From: Marasmius tenuissimus
Lineage: Eukaryota; Basidiomycota; Agaricomycetes; Agaricales; Marasmiaceae
Direction of reading: 5' to 3'
DNA: 64,000 nt
Assembly (NCBI GenBank): GCA_029532415.1
Contig: JAQOTA010000052.1
Location: 3,100,001 to 3,164,000, forward strand
In this document: positions 20,890 to 32,904 of the stretch, piece after piece
Layout of the letters: each line of letters begins with the position of its first letter
Position numbering within the stretch: the first letter of the stretch is position 1
The notes under the pieces: generated by a model
What the model was told of the DNA's origin: nothing
The model's database searches: none
The model's input: the letters and a program-made list of their open reading frames with translations, nothing else
Position numbers and translations under genes: made by a program

Positions 20890-21994
20890 TTATATGTCTA
20901 GAGAACTGACGCTGTAACCCTGCTGAGGAGTCTCGGAGAAGGAGAAGTTCGTGGTAGCTGCAAAAAGCGATGATCGGAGAAAGTCAGTATACTGGAGGGA
21001 CCTGCAGCATTGCCATTACTTACGTCCCAAGGCGGAGAGATTGGCCGACCAAATCGGGTCAATGGATGTGAGGTCGGCAGTCATGAATTCGTTTTCTATT
21101 CCGTATGAGGGATATCAATTAGTTGCAATTGTCGGGAGAAAGGAGAGACTCACGTTTGTAGTCAAGGTTGACGTACATCTTCAGTTTGGGACGGAAGTTG
21201 GCTTCACAAGTAAGGCCATCCCTCCAAACACCACGATGTTAGTTTGAGATCACCAGGACGCATCGCCGTTACTCACCCAACCTTCCACATGAATGTAGGA
21301 ACCAAGATGCTGAAACCACCACCGAGATCCTTCACAGTGCCTGATAACGAAGAGTAAGTACGAGACCATGATAAGACGGAAGCGCCGCAAAAGAGAGAAG
21401 GTATTCTCACCGACTGTGATGTTCTGAACATACCCCGTTTTGTTGGTGGCACGAATCACCGTTCCGTTCGCCGCACTTCCAGTCGGGTCAGACCAAGTAG
21501 GTGTCGATCCGTTAAGAGTAAGACCAGTGGTCTGACCGAGCTGTCGATGTCAAAGGAAATAATTAGACCAACTGATGGTTGCACCAGAAAGATTCGATAC
21601 GGACCTTCATCTCAATCATCGAATTTGGGACAACGGAATTCCCATTGGTCTGAAAACTAGTGTGAACATGGCTGTCCTGAGCGAAAGAAATAGTAGTTTC
21701 GACTTACAAGTTGGGCGACACCGAAGCCCATTCTAGAGTCGTAGTCAACGCTAAACGCATTCATGGCAGTGGAACCTGGCGCCGCTTTGAGACTGGCCGT
21801 TTTCCTGCGATCACGAAAATAACATGGTCAGCGCCTTCGCTCGAGTAAATAAGAACGGCTCAGACAGCATACCAGGCAACACGGTTCTGGTCCCCACTGA
21901 GCTCGGTTCCCATAGGAGTGGCGAAGACGAAGACGACGTTCACGTCCTTGGTGAGCAAACCGGGTTTGTAGTTGAAGATCAGAGTGCGCTCCAT
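20890..21994 (-). CDS. Copy B of the three-copy orphan family, intact
   Basis: This is the undisturbed copy. It starts at 21994 with MERTLIFNYKPGLLTKDV and ends at 20890-20892 (TAA) after QQGYSVSSLDI. About eight exons separated by 50-70 bp introns can be followed: VNVVFVFATPMG, KTASLKAAPGSTAMNAF then MGFGVAQL, TNGNSVVPNSMIEMK, LGQTTGLTLNGS, RATNKTGYVQNITVG, GGGFSILVPTFMWKVG, NFRPKLKMYVNLDYK, NEFMTADLTSIDPIW, ATTNFSFSETPQQ. The product is about 225 residues, without signal peptide or membrane helix, so it is probably cytosolic or leaderlessly exported. The alternating hydrophobic pattern suggests a beta-sandwich. I do not recognise the family. The coding exons are more alike between A and B than to C, so A and B split last. 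Confidence 0.8.
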
Positions 21995-23200
21995 TGGTTG
22001 TGAGTGTGTGTTATGCGAGTCTACAACTGTGGAGACGTTGTGTTATCATATCGAGAGACCGGGGATGGCGCTTTTATAAGAATCAGAGTGGCTGATATTT
22101 AGTGGCGAAGGACCTACCGGAGGGATAAGATAGGAGCAATCTACTAGCGCGCTGGCTGTAACATTGACAAACGGCATGTAGCGGGGGTGATTTCCCTCCG
22201 AATGTACCCCTTTGCTTCAAGGGCATGTCGCCGAAAAGTGGCCTTCTTGTCTTTCCCTTCGACCTATTGCACCAAATCGCAAGCTGAACGTTTCTGGTTG
22301 CGATATTCTGCTATGAATATGTGCTCCAAGCGTCTTTGTCCCTAACGGTGAGGTGGATCGAACGAGGTCACGAAAAGCCCCAGTAAATAGTTCATGTCAG
22401 AAGTAGACACCACTATCAAGTTGACCTCGTAATGGAGTACCTGAGCCGTCGTATATCGACCGTACACAGCGCTGCTGTTCACGATATCCCGTGCTGAAAT
22501 GTCTTCCGCAAGCGGTCTATTCCTTAGACATTTTTATTACGAGGAACACTTGCATTTCTCGTTTTTCGCGTACCTCGTTGGGTTCTCCTGGTCTATATAT
22601 TCCCCGCAAGTCTTCTTGTGTCTTGGGAACAGGACGCAGGCAGGGGAAATTCTTCGGTGGCGAAAAGAATTGAAGATGTCGAGCGGGCAAATCTGCGTTC
22701 CGAACGTACTGCAAGCATTATTGACGGATTTTGCATTCGCTTCAGGCCCACCCTGCGTGCCCCGTACGTGCGATGTCAACCCCAACGTTCTCCGGAAGGG
22801 CTTAGAATGATGAGAAGTCAAAAGCCGGAAAATGGAGATGCTCATTTTTGCACTTGCCACTAAGATCCATCTCCTATCTGGCCACACAAACAATGAGTGG
22901 AATGTCTCTTTAGGTCTTCCACAACGGCCCAGGTCGGATTGGTTTCGACTTATTGTCAATGCTTGCCAGGATCGGCTGAAGATGCAGGGGTCTAGCGCAC
23001 GACGTTGCCTAGCAGTAAATCCAAGGATAAGACACCTTTTGTAGTCATGTATAGAGAGATACCCAACCTCGATCGGATTGAATTACTACGTAGTTGACTT
23101 CGGAGGAGATCATGGTGGTCACGGAGAAAGTTGTATACTGACCATAATAGGCGCTCGGGCCCTCCGGAATCCGGAGCCGAGCCTTTGAAAGACGCGTCAG
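21995..23200. repeat. Upstream duplication module B
   Basis: This is the counterpart of module A, in the same orientation relative to its gene. The ATTTCCCTCCGAA, GAGTACCTGAGCC, GAGGAACACTTGCATT, TTTTTCGCGTACCTCG and GCAGGCAGGGGAAATT blocks follow in the same order, and it ends with ATGGTGGTCACGG and a CCTCCGGAATCCGG block near 23160. Confidence 0.75.
22071..22078 (-). promoter_or_regulatory. TATA box of gene copy B
   Basis: On the minus strand TATAAAAGCGCC lies about 80 bp before the ATG at 21994, matching the positions in copies A and C. Confidence 0.6.
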
Positions 23201-26200
23201 ACACATTTCACCGTCAGACTGCTACACCCATCTCGAAAGTCTATCACTCCAGAAGATACACTCTTTCCGGGTCTCTTTCCCGATATCTTCTCGCTCAACG
23301 ACTCCAAACGCGCACACCTCAGGCTATAGTGGTCTATGTGCAAGGTCCATCAAGGCCAGTACTTCCCAGCAACAGAAAACCTCAAGTGAAACGAGTCCGA
23401 ATCCTCGACGCAAGAAAGAACAAATCGATGTATCATGGTGCTCGATAGCTCATGCAGCACCTATCCAAAATCGGAGCGTGTAACCCCAAATTTAAACAAC
23501 GCACCTGCGTTCGGCTCAGCAGAGGATATCAATACCTTTGAACTATGGCACATATCCCTCGGATCTTGGTTCTTTCTGCTAAAAATGGAGCGACCATGTC
23601 GTGCTTTTCACCGTCGATAAGCATATATACCACAGTCTGGACTTTACCTTTAAACTCAACGAATCACGGTAACTCCTATGATCCGAATCCCATGGTCTTC
23701 GACTATGAGCTAGAAGAGCGACTTCCATTTCTTCCCGTTTCTCTTCAACTCCAAGATGACGCTATTCAACAGAACCCCCGGTGATCGCACAAATTGCAAC
23801 GCGGATCCCCACCACAACTCGAATGATTATCCGTCGAGCAAACCTCGATCTCACGACACTTGCGACACTTCCTCGGCTCACCCCAACATTCGCAATCGTA
23901 CGATGCTTGGTTATACGAGTCTCCGTCTTGAAGGCCTAGTGAACCGGTGTACCCAGCGTCTACAAGGAGTAGGAATGACGCTTCAGCACTCGAACCACAA
24001 GAACATAGGGAGAGTCAAGACTCACTATCATTCCAAAATGTCCCCGACCTGCCCTCATTCGTCATACAAACCCTAAATCCCACCTGACATCCGTTATTCT
24101 GATCAAGACAGAAAGTGGTATCGTGGTTCGCCCCGTCGTGGCGAACGTTTCAGCGACAGACTTGGTTGCCGTTATCGACGACTTAGATGAACATGATGTC
24201 ACCTTCGAAGAGATCGTAGGTCATCTCGGTGTGTACTCGGACGCAGCCTTGGATGACTGGAGAGATGAGGAGGAGAACGAGGGATGTGAGCTTAGTATGG
24301 CGAGTTTCATTTTCTTGTCTTACCTTCAAGAACGTATCTCGAACTGAGGATTTGAAGGTAGAGTACCCCTACTGACGCCTCACCCTCTATGCGCAAGGTT
24401 CACTCTTGAGTTGACGAGACCCGTTGAATTGGGTCTTGATATTCTTCTGATTGTTATGAGAAGAGACTCAACACGCAATGAGAATATCAAGGGTCAGGAC
24501 TGGGGAAGTTGAGTTGAAGCAACCTTATCCCTGCGCTCGTTGACATGATTGACGACATCAGTTCACAGCTTTTGAGGTCGTTGGCCTTGGACCCTGACGG
24601 TACTCGACGTCGAATGAGCGCCAACTTGGGGGCTTCTTCCTGTGAGTTGTACATTGAGGGAACGGACCGAGGACTCCAAACTCAAATTCAACACAACCGC
24701 ACGCACGGACTCAGGGGGGACAGCAACCTGAGACCTCCACCATAACACTTCTACCCCACGGTGAGTAGGACCTATAAATAGACCTCTGATCCTCTCGTTT
24801 GTAGCAGATTTGACTGACGGAAACACGACTGAATTGCAAACTCCAAAGGTAATTGCAGACGTAGTTCAGGTTACGGCCGCGTAACAGTATTCTGATACGC
24901 CTATCTACCCACCAAGTGCAAAGGGCTCCAAAGGAGACGTCTGGCCCTGTGGCGCGTTTTTGAAAAACCTCATTCATCGCTTCCTCACGTTTAGGGTTGA
25001 GAAGGCAGTATTCTGACACGAATGGACTGTTGGGGCCTTGGAACTGGAATGAGAGATGCATTCACTCGCAGGTCCGCAGTCGGTTGTGTAGGAGGCTAAG
25101 CGAAGCACGCTGAGCCTGGATACTTATTTCGCCTGAGAGGGATTCTGGGACTTGACGGGAGGATCCTGAGTCGGAACTTGGAGAGAGTATGATCTCCTCC
25201 GGTACTAAGTGAGTACTTGAGTGCCTTGAGTTGTGTTTCCGCCAGAATGACAGTATTGAAGGGACTGTCGAGACAGGTGAAAGGCCGTACGTCGCATGAG
25301 AGCGTCGAGGCGAGTCCTGGGGAACGCTGGAAAATGGCCTGGGGCGCCTCCGTTCAGAACCGGAGCCCAGGAAGACATATGCACCTCTGCGAGTTTGAAG
25401 GTACGGTTCGCAGTACGTGAGATACTGCTCCTTATAAAGAACCGTTTTTTGTTTCCTTGTAGATCTCGTTGACTGCAACTGGAGGCTTGGAGCCTGCAGG
25501 AAACGCACCATCAAAGCTGTAGGGGGTAGTGGAACTTTCTCCAGAGTACGTATCCCATCTATCATATCCAACGTGCACTGTTTAGACTCCCTTGAGCTCG
25601 GAAAGTTCTCGGGCTCTGATCTAGCCGTGGGGGTCCAAACATTCGAGAAGTTGGAGTTGTCTGTGCTTTTACGTGCGTTCCCAAGCCTCCCATACCTAGT
25701 AAATACATACGTTAAAACACGTACGGCCGAATCAGTACCAGCCTGCACGGTAAGATCTAGTTGCGTGATAGTCCGATGGTAAGAGGACCGTAGAACCGTG
25801 CGATCAACGTTCCATAAGCTAATCTATCATGAACGTGTTACGGCATCATCTTCCAAACTTCCTTCCCTCCCACCATCAGTTCGACCCAACTTGCCTGCCT
25901 TTTATTCGTTATCTCTATCGCTGTCGTTCATCCACACGCTCCGGTTACAATCTAAATGGAGCAGAAAATAGAGCGTATATATGGTACAGGTTAGCCGAAT
26001 TGCCCAAGCCGCTAGACCGCCAGACCGCTCTCCTTTTGTATCCCGATCCCGCTCATCTCTCCTATGATTTTCCTATGGTGCAATAGGGTGCAATCCATCA
26101 TCATCCCGATGACCAGGGGTGATGAGGGAGGTACCGCTTTGTCTCACGATCTTGTTGACAACGGCGATGACGATGCCCCCAGAACGTTTGACCGTACAAG

Positions 26201-26576
26201 AGGGGACCGCCCTAGTTCCGGCGCACGGTCGACCAACAATAGGACTAAGGCGATCTGACGCATTCAAACTGCGCAAATACCTCCTCGGAACTATTCCAGA
26301 TCGGGCAAGCACCAGCGAACGGGCGAGCGGAGCTTATCTTATCAAACCCACTCAACCGTTCTCCCTGTTTCGAGTTCTCCATTCCCGTTACCTATTTCGA
26401 TAAGGTGTTACCATTGCGCTATCAGTCACTGCAACGGTCGAACCATTCTTAGTCTTACCAATTACCCATATAGAGTCACTGTCAACCGCCGAGTACAGTG
26501 CCTCATCCCAGCTTCATACCTTTAACCAATACCACCACCACTGCCAGCATCTCATTCTCATTCTCATTCCTCAATC
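23201..26576. other. No confident gene; probable decayed sequence
   Basis: Several medium-length frames exist on both strands, but none splices into a convincing gene. Between 25540 and 25700 the plus strand has a leucine-rich stretch (LDSLELGKFSGSD, FEKLELSVLLRAFPSL) that could be an LRR relic like the one at 18.5-20 kb. The overlapping minus-strand frame 25748-25062 is long but compositionally random. A small acidic plus-strand frame at 24129-24347 (VAVIDDLDEHDVTFEEIV) has no known match. The stretch just before 26577 is CT-rich (repeats of TCTCATTC), as expected of a fungal promoter. Confidence 0.35.
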
Positions 26577-27283
26577 ATGTCTGCTCCCACTACGACCTCT
26601 CTCACATTCACCCAATCCTCCCCTCTCCCTGCCAAGGAGACCTCCGACCGCTCTCAACCATCGGAATCGGAACCGCTCAGCCTCTCCATGACGTTCTTCA
26701 CAACCAAGGACCAACGAGCGTACGAACATGACCGACACAGGAGCAAGCAGAAGCAGAGCAGGGAGCTTAGCCTGGGCCGGAAGACGTTCGGATCTGTTGG
26801 GTCTGTTGGTTCGGGCAGGCGGTGGCTCCCTATGCCGAGCTTCACCGCCGTCGGGCTCAGCGGGTGGAAGGACAAGAGCGCCGGAAAGACAGCGAGCGGA
26901 ACGGATGATGTCACATCGGAGACCGGGGAGGACTGGGTAGAGACCCATGGGGAGGTTGTTCGGGAACGAGAGCAAGCGACTTTTGCGGGCAGGGAAGCTA
27001 AGCTTGCGGACTTGGTGGTTTCTGTGAGGAAGCCTAGCAAGGTCAAGGGAAGAGGTGTGTTTACTGTTCATTGCATTTCTTGATTCAGCTCGACTCAAGA
27101 ACGTCACCTTGAACAGACCTTGACTTTGAATTAATCCCGCACGTTCGGTCTGTGATTGTCTTGGATGATATTATCCAGACTAAGGACGTCCCTGCTACAG
27201 TCGACGAACCTTGGGAATGCGTCGGTGGTGAGGAAGAGAAGAAGGAAACCTATGCGAATGTCGTTGCGAACGCAAGGATCTAG
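26577..27283 (+). CDS. Small orphan basic/Ser-rich protein, 214 residues
   Basis: Two exons (26577-27054 and 27117-27283) join in phase across a 62-bp intron and end with TAG. The start is the first ATG after a CT-rich leader. The N-terminal half is rich in Ser, Thr and Pro, followed by a charged segment with YEHDRHRSKQKQ and a Ser/Gly-rich region. The C-terminal exon is acidic and conserved-looking (LDFELIPHVRSVIVLDD, then EEEKKETYANVVANARI). There is no signal peptide, membrane helix or catalytic motif. It is probably an intrinsically disordered cytosolic or nuclear protein of a basidiomycete-only family (inference). Confidence 0.6.
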
Positions 27284-28609
27284 ACACTCAACTTTCAACC
27301 TCAAGAACACCATGAATTCTCGTTCGACGTCTCCCTCGTCCTATTATTATTTCTACGCTATCTACAGGGAACGCTCATCATTATCCCGTTTAATTCACTC
27401 ATGACAATTGACGATTCGACACACCATTCGTTCTTTGTGACGATTGTAATGCTATTCTTCACCTTCCCTTCCCCTCCTTGTAGATGACGACATGTCGTTT
27501 CCGGATACTCTATTCCTGTCAGTGTCAAGGCACTTTCGGTCCCTCAGGATTCTCTCCGTCATACTTATATCACACATATCTCATACCTGAGACCCCACAT
27601 CTCATTTCTTTCTTTTGGCTTGGCCCTTTTGTACTATATTCAATGCTTGGAACCGGCGGTGGCTTGGTTGATGGACTGCGGATGTTGTAGGATCAAGGGT
27701 GGATTACGGATTCACCGCATTATGGATTTATGGATACATGTAGTACGAATGTATGTTCGCGAACTGCCTGGTTCTAAGAATTGGGTAGTCTTTGCTTGTA
27801 AACTTTGACGTCCTTCACCCGCTCATGGCTTGCGGATATACCGGTAAATTCGTCGGACTTCAACTGGAAGGAGATGCCTTCCTGAGTACAAATCTCGCTT
27901 ATCTTCGTATCCACAATTTGATCTCTACTTATCGGTCTGCGAGTGCGTTTACACGAACACGGTGCGTCTATATATTATATGAAGTGGGTCTTCAACGTTA
28001 AAGTTGTAGTTATAATAGTCTTGAGACTACAGAAGTTAGAACCAGATAATTACCACGCAAGAAGGCTCTATGATCCGACAGGCTCATCTGGCGGTGTTTC
28101 TCGGTGAAACTTTTATGGGTACGAGTGATATGATTTGAAGAGTTTTGGCCAGCTCTATATGATAGGATTACTTGTTCGAAGGTAGAAGGTAAGTCTCACG
28201 CCACCTTCCAAGGAAAGCAGGCCACCGCCTCATAGGTACCGCTGGTAGCTGATGAATTCGTATAGATTGAGGCTCATATAAAGTTATTCAAGCGCGTTGT
28301 AGGAAGCATGAGAAGTATCGATCCGTCTATTTAAAGGATGCGCAAAGCGGCAGAAATTAGAATGGTTTTTCAAAAATGGCATAACCGGATGTCTTCCTCT
28401 TGCCCGCTACCGTCTACGCCGCGTGAGAAAAGCTCAGCCAGAGCACTACTGCATGCTCAAAGAGATGCTTCGTCGCAGTGACAACTCCATGCAATTTTCT
28501 ACCCACAAGCTTGTCTTTCCAAGTTGTTTCCAAGATTCGGCGAGCAAACCTCGCTGTGCCGTGATGCCCCGGCCGTCGGTTTTGGAATATCTGAATCCCG
28601 ATCCGCACC
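27284..28609. other. Intergenic, nothing recognised
   Basis: AT-richer sequence without domain-containing frames on either strand. No RNA gene or repeat with clear ends was found. Confidence 0.4.
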
Positions 28610-29391
28610 TGCCAACCCGAAGTCTACGAGGCTACGCGCCTAATCGGCTTGCTCGTTGTGACCACCATCGTCGATTCCAAAGCCGGCATTTCGACTCGAA
28701 CTAGGGTGTGTATTCCGCTGTAAACGACTTGGAAGGTCCTCCACAGATTTTGGGCCCGAGCAAGAATTTTGCCTTGTACCCAAGTGAGCGGTTTGACGCT
28801 GTCTATTCTATCGGACTCTAAAACTGACATCTGCATATACGGTGTATGGAGGGCGGGCCTGAAAATAGATATCAAATCCCTCAAAGGTGTTCACACTACG
28901 CTCAGACATGAACTTGGTTCGGTAACATCAAGCCCTCAGTTCGCCACCAAAGAGTTTTCCCTGCCAGCAGCCTGTTCATGAAGAAAGGAGAGACAAGTTG
29001 CGCACCAGCGGGAATATATCGACTCGGACAGCTCAACAAGGTACGCGAAAAACAAGAATGCAGGTGTTCCAAGCAATAATATTATGGATGGCCTGCGGAG
29101 GACGTCGGTTTGCGGTATATCCCGAGCATTAGTGATGTGGACCCCTAAGTCAATATACGAAGGATCAGGTACTCCAATATGCCCAAAGCCAGTCAGTCGT
29201 GTCTCCCATTACTGAGATGCACCATTCACGTTGTATTTCGTCTGTCGATGCTAACAGTTCCCGGATCATGTTCCTCCACCAGGACCACATTGACCTGTCC
29301 GAGAAGTATAAGAAGCGCCAATTCTGATCTGTTCAGATAACAACACAACCTCTACGCAGTTGTAAACCCACACAACTCACACTCTCGAACC
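28610..29391. repeat. Upstream duplication module C, inverted
   Basis: Read on the minus strand this is the same module as in A and B: GAGTACCTGATCC, GTCCTCCGCAGG, GGAACACCTGCATTC, TTTTTCGCGTACCTTG, TGGCAGGGAAAACTC and GATGGTGGTCACAACG occur in order. Because gene C is on the plus strand, the whole gene-plus-upstream unit has been inverted relative to A and B. Confidence 0.7.
29307..29312 (+). promoter_or_regulatory. TATA box of gene copy C
   Basis: TATAAGAAGCGCC lies 85 bp before the ATG at 29392. The motif and spacing match copies A and B even though the surrounding module has diverged. Confidence 0.6.
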
Positions 29392-30700
29392 ATGGAATGT
29401 ACTCTGATCTTTTTTCTTTTTTTCTTGTTTGGTGGGGCGTTTGTCCTCCCGATGTCGTTCTGCGTCGCTGCCATGGGACTGCCGTTGTCTGTAGAGCGCG
29501 CTCTACCTGTGATAAACCAGAATCCCGCAACACGGACTCTGATCTTCAACTACAAACCTGGTGAACTCACCAAGGATGTGAACGTCACCTTGGTCTTCGA
29601 CCCACCTACTAGAGGGGAGCTCAGTGGTAATCAGAGCCTGGTTGCTTGGTATGGTGTCCGAGTCGTTCTCAGTCACTCAGACGGCGATGTTGATCATGTT
29701 TCCTCGCAGGAAAGTGGCCAATCTCAAATCGAATCCAGGCTCCACCACGATCGACGCGTTTAGCGTTGACTATACTGCCAGGCTGGGCTTCACTGTCGCG
29801 CAACTCGTGAGTTGTAACTTCCCTGTTTCTCACCCACAATGATAGTGCTGACCTTGACTTCAAGACCAATGGAAACAGCGTCACTCCCAACTCGATAATC
29901 GAGATGAAGGTCCGTATTAGAAAGTCTTCTCCTGCGCTTCGTTGGCCTTACCTGTGCCTTCTCTCTCCCGCCGACAGCTCGGCCAGACCACCGACCTTAT
30001 TCTCAACGGATCTAATCCTACTTGGAGTGTGCCCAGTGGAAGCGGGAGGAACGGAACGATCATCCGCGCCACCAACAAGACGGGATATGCTCAGAACATT
30101 ACAGTCGGTGAGAACTTCTCGTTAACGGCTCTCATGCCCGATCATGGTTCATTCTTCGCGGCCAGGCACTATGAAAGATATCGGGGGCGGTTACAGCGCC
30201 CTAGTTCCTACTTTTATGTGGACGGTTGGGCAAGTAACGGCGCGAGCGTTCAACGCTCGCGCCGTCTGGAAGCTCAATACGTGAGCCCATACTAATGCCT
30301 TGATGTCTGAAGGGAGAAACTGGTTGCTGAAGCCGAATTCCAACCCATCTTGAAGATGTATGTGAACCTGGACTACAAGGGCGAGTTTTCTTTACTCTTT
30401 CCCGACGCTTGTAACTGATGTCCCTCCTACGGAATAGAAAACGATTTTATGAATGCGGATCTCGCATCCACCGAACCGATCTGGTCGGCTGACCTCGCTG
30501 CCTTGGGGCGTAAGTAACGAATGCAAAAGTCTTCGCACAACAACTCCATACTGCCTCCCCCCCTTGTATAGCTACCACGAACTATGCTTTCTCCGAAGCT
30601 CCCCTGGTGAGTTGTGGCCCATCCCATTCTCCGGTTCTTTACTATTCCTAATACGCATCACCCCGTTTTGTGGCAGGGTTACACCGTCATTGGTATGTGA
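29392..30700 (+). CDS. Copy C of the orphan family, with an acquired hydrophobic N terminus
   Basis: All exons of copies A and B can be followed: TLIFNYKPGELTKDV, then W/KVANLKSNPGS and LGFTVAQL, NGNSVTPNSIIEMK, LGQTTDLILNGSNPTW, RATNKTGYAQNITVG, GGGYSALVPTFMWTVG, LKMYVNLDYK, NDFMNADLASTEPIW, ATTNYAFSEAPL, then an extra intron and GYTVIGM before the TGA at 30698-30700. The start codon is followed by MECTLIF, then a 135-bp direct-repeat-flanked insertion that keeps the frame, then TLIFNYKPG again. The insertion gives a strongly hydrophobic first 27 residues (IFFLFFLFGGAFVL) resembling a signal peptide. Two introns have GC donors (30230 and 30381) where A and B have GT. If these introns splice poorly the copy is a pseudogene. 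Confidence 0.7.
29401..29546 (-). mobile_element. Short retroposon-like insertion with A-rich tail and 11-bp duplication
   Basis: ACTCTGATCTT occurs at 29401-29411 and again at 29536-29546, enclosing 124 bp absent from copies A and B. On the minus strand the insert runs from CCGTGTTGCGGGATTC to an A-rich end (CAAGAAAAAAAGAAAAA) next to the second duplication. That is the structure left by LINE-type retroposition (a SINE or truncated cDNA). I could not identify a tRNA-like promoter in it. Confidence 0.65.
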
Positions 30701-31324
30701 TGAGCCGTGAGAGTGTCTCAGCCACATCAGAGTGACTAACGTTCACACTATCGTCGAGGTGCTTCTCCATCAATTTTGAAGGGTGTATTCTGTTTGTTGT
30801 CTTTGGTACTTATTTACGTGTATATTGTGAGTTGATAAGTGGATTTTGTTTGTCTGTTTTTGACAGAGGGGTCGCCTGTTGTACGGATAGGTGGCGAATC
30901 TGGATTTATCGCAGCCCTGGTCCTTTTTTTTGTCGAAATTGGCTAGTTATGACCTGCGATGACTCCTGTCATCACTTCTTATAAGTTCTTTAGGGTGCGC
31001 TGAATCGAAAGGTCGACGCCTTGTATGAGTGCACGAATGGTGTTGGCTCCCCATTGGCACACGTTGAATCTTGGGCCTTAGGGAGACATCAGATTGATAG
31101 ATAAACGTAACATGTAACTACTACTCAACGTGAAGCAGATAGCAAGGTCCATAAGTCGAGTAGTAGGTGAATGTTTTCAATAGGAGGGTGTATGCGGTTT
31201 GCCAAAGGTGAGCGAGTGAGAACCAGTGTAATGATCGAGCCCACGGCATTACAGGGCTTTAGAGAATGCTCCCATCGTTGGTAGGATCCTCCAGTGCGCC
31301 GAGACCCAGAAAGACCCATGGACA
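30701..31324. other. Intergenic, 3' region of copy C
   Basis: No gene was recognised. The T-rich stretch at about 30780-30930 is compatible with a transcript end. Confidence 0.35.
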
Positions 31325-32357
31325 TTACTCCGGATTAGCTTGCCACTCCGAAGCCTTGATGATCGCCTCGAACAAAGGCTCATCGGTCTTGGGCTCAATC
31401 TGCAATTCGGGGATACGCCGCCCTCAGCGACGGGCAGTCTCTCCTCCTGAAGAAAACATGCACAAACGTCTGGTGCGCAACACACGTCGTGGCGTTGCCC
31501 ATAACAGTCAGGTAAAGTGCCGACTCCCTGGACCTGATTTGGAACTCCTTGACGGTTTTAACAAGTTTGGGGTTTTCGGCTTGGGATTGCTGGAGCCGGA
31601 TCTGTTCAACGATACCGGCGGAGGTGGTGTTGTAGTAGTCGACACCGAGGTTAGAGTTGACGAGGACGAAGTAGGTTTGCTCGTTGAGGAAAGACGCTCG
31701 CCGAGTTCCTTGTCGACACGGGAGACGGAAGTGTCGTGCTCGATGTTGCTGTGCCTGTGAAGGACGCGGTCAACGGGCGTCTAAGGGCCAAAGTAAGGGA
31801 CTTGTTGAGATACGTACAGGCCAATGTCAGCCAAAGAAAACTGGTCTTCAAGGGGTAAAGCGATAATCGCTGCTTTGATGGTGATCAATAGGTTGATCAC
31901 GATGGACGTTGAAGCCCTCTGAGAGGAGTCGTCAGGAAGGGTGAAGACGTGCAAGTCGGTGGACTATCGCTTATTTCGTCCTATCTCAAGGACCATTGGG
32001 ATGGTAATGTTTTTGCCATCATGGGGAGAAAACCACGATTCGCTAACCTGTTTGACCGTGGCCGATTAGTTGAAGGCTAGAAACAAGATACTCACGTTTT
32101 CACCTAGGACACGATCCTCGTGAATTGGTCTCGGTTCCAGCTTGGAACTGATGCTGCTCCCAGTCCACCGAGTTGCGAAGAATGGTGTAGTCCCTTAAGA
32201 TGATACTTGGGAGAATAGGGTAGCTAGATCGCCGACTTCGTCTCTTGGAGATATCGTGAAAAAAAAGTCTTCCATTGGAGTTGTGTTGCGTTGGAGTACC
32301 GAGGATGGCGATGGACCGGACAGTGACAGCATCATCGGGATCAATAGGCTCTGCCAT
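31325..32357 (-). CDS. Orphan multi-exon gene, structure partly unresolved
   Basis: I do not recognise the product. The likely start is MAEPIDPDDAVTVRSIAILG at 32357 and the end is EPLFEAIIKASEWQANPE with TAA at 31325-31327. Between these lie coding-like segments in different frames: EPRPIHEDRVLGEN before a GTGAGT donor near 32097, LLITIKAAIIALPLEDQFSL near 31870, and the long NEQTYFVLVNSNLGVDYYN to RSRESALYLTVMGN segment at about 31690-31510. The joins near 32270 (a run of eight T on the coding strand) and near 31440 do not splice cleanly by eye. The gene may therefore have short introns I missed, or be a recent pseudogene. No signal peptide or membrane helix is evident. It has a tRNA gene 160 bp upstream. 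Confidence 0.45.
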
Positions 32358-32518
32358 TTTGACGAGTTTGAGAGAGAGTGGTGAGAGCAAGAGAGAAAAA
32401 ATGAAAGTTCTGAAAGGTTCTGACTCACAAATTCACATTTAAACGCAATGCGCAGCGGCAGGTAAAGCCGTGAGGGTTTTGACACGACTATCAGGACCTA
32501 TTGGTTACAAAGATCTAT

Positions 32519-32622
32519 GGCGAGATGGCCGAGCGGTCTAAGGCGCCAGACTAAGGATCAGCACATTCGATGTGCAATACATCTGGTCCTCCGGGGCGTG
32601 GGTTCGAATCCCACTCTCGTCA
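32519..32622 (+). tRNA. tRNA-Leu(AAG) with 24-bp intron
   Basis: GGCGAGA pairs with TCTCGTC as acceptor stem, the T arm is GTGGG-TTCGAAT-CCCAC, and there is a long variable arm as in class II tRNAs. The anticodon loop CTAAGGA gives AAG (Leu, codon CUU). The intron is 32557-32580, directly after position 37, and contains a hairpin (GCACAT/ATGTGC around TCG). Confidence 0.9.
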
Positions 32623-32904
32623 CAATGGTGTGGAGCTTGTTAACTTTTTTTTCAACGGTGCGACCAGTATCGTTTTCTTACCGAAGTGAACGACTCCTCA
32701 GATATCATGCGAATGGTGTCCTGACCAAAAACTTTTGTATGATCGTGCTCGCAGGGATTGTAGGGGATAGATAGTTACATATAAGTAGATAAGTACTCGC
32801 GAGTCATATCGTATATCGAATGCTCGACAGTTCATCCAGGTTGGCCACGAGAGCACCAAACGCCAAAAACAAGATGTACCAAAAAAACACAACCATCCTC
32901 AGCC

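Noticed and set aside
25062..25748. Minus-strand frame of 228 codons
   Set aside because: The composition is random, there is no domain, and the opposite strand carries an equally good leucine-rich stretch, so no gene is called.
29412..29535. Reading the copy C insert as an intron
   Set aside because: No GT...AG pair restores the paralogous protein exactly, while the direct repeat and A-rich tail fit retroposition.
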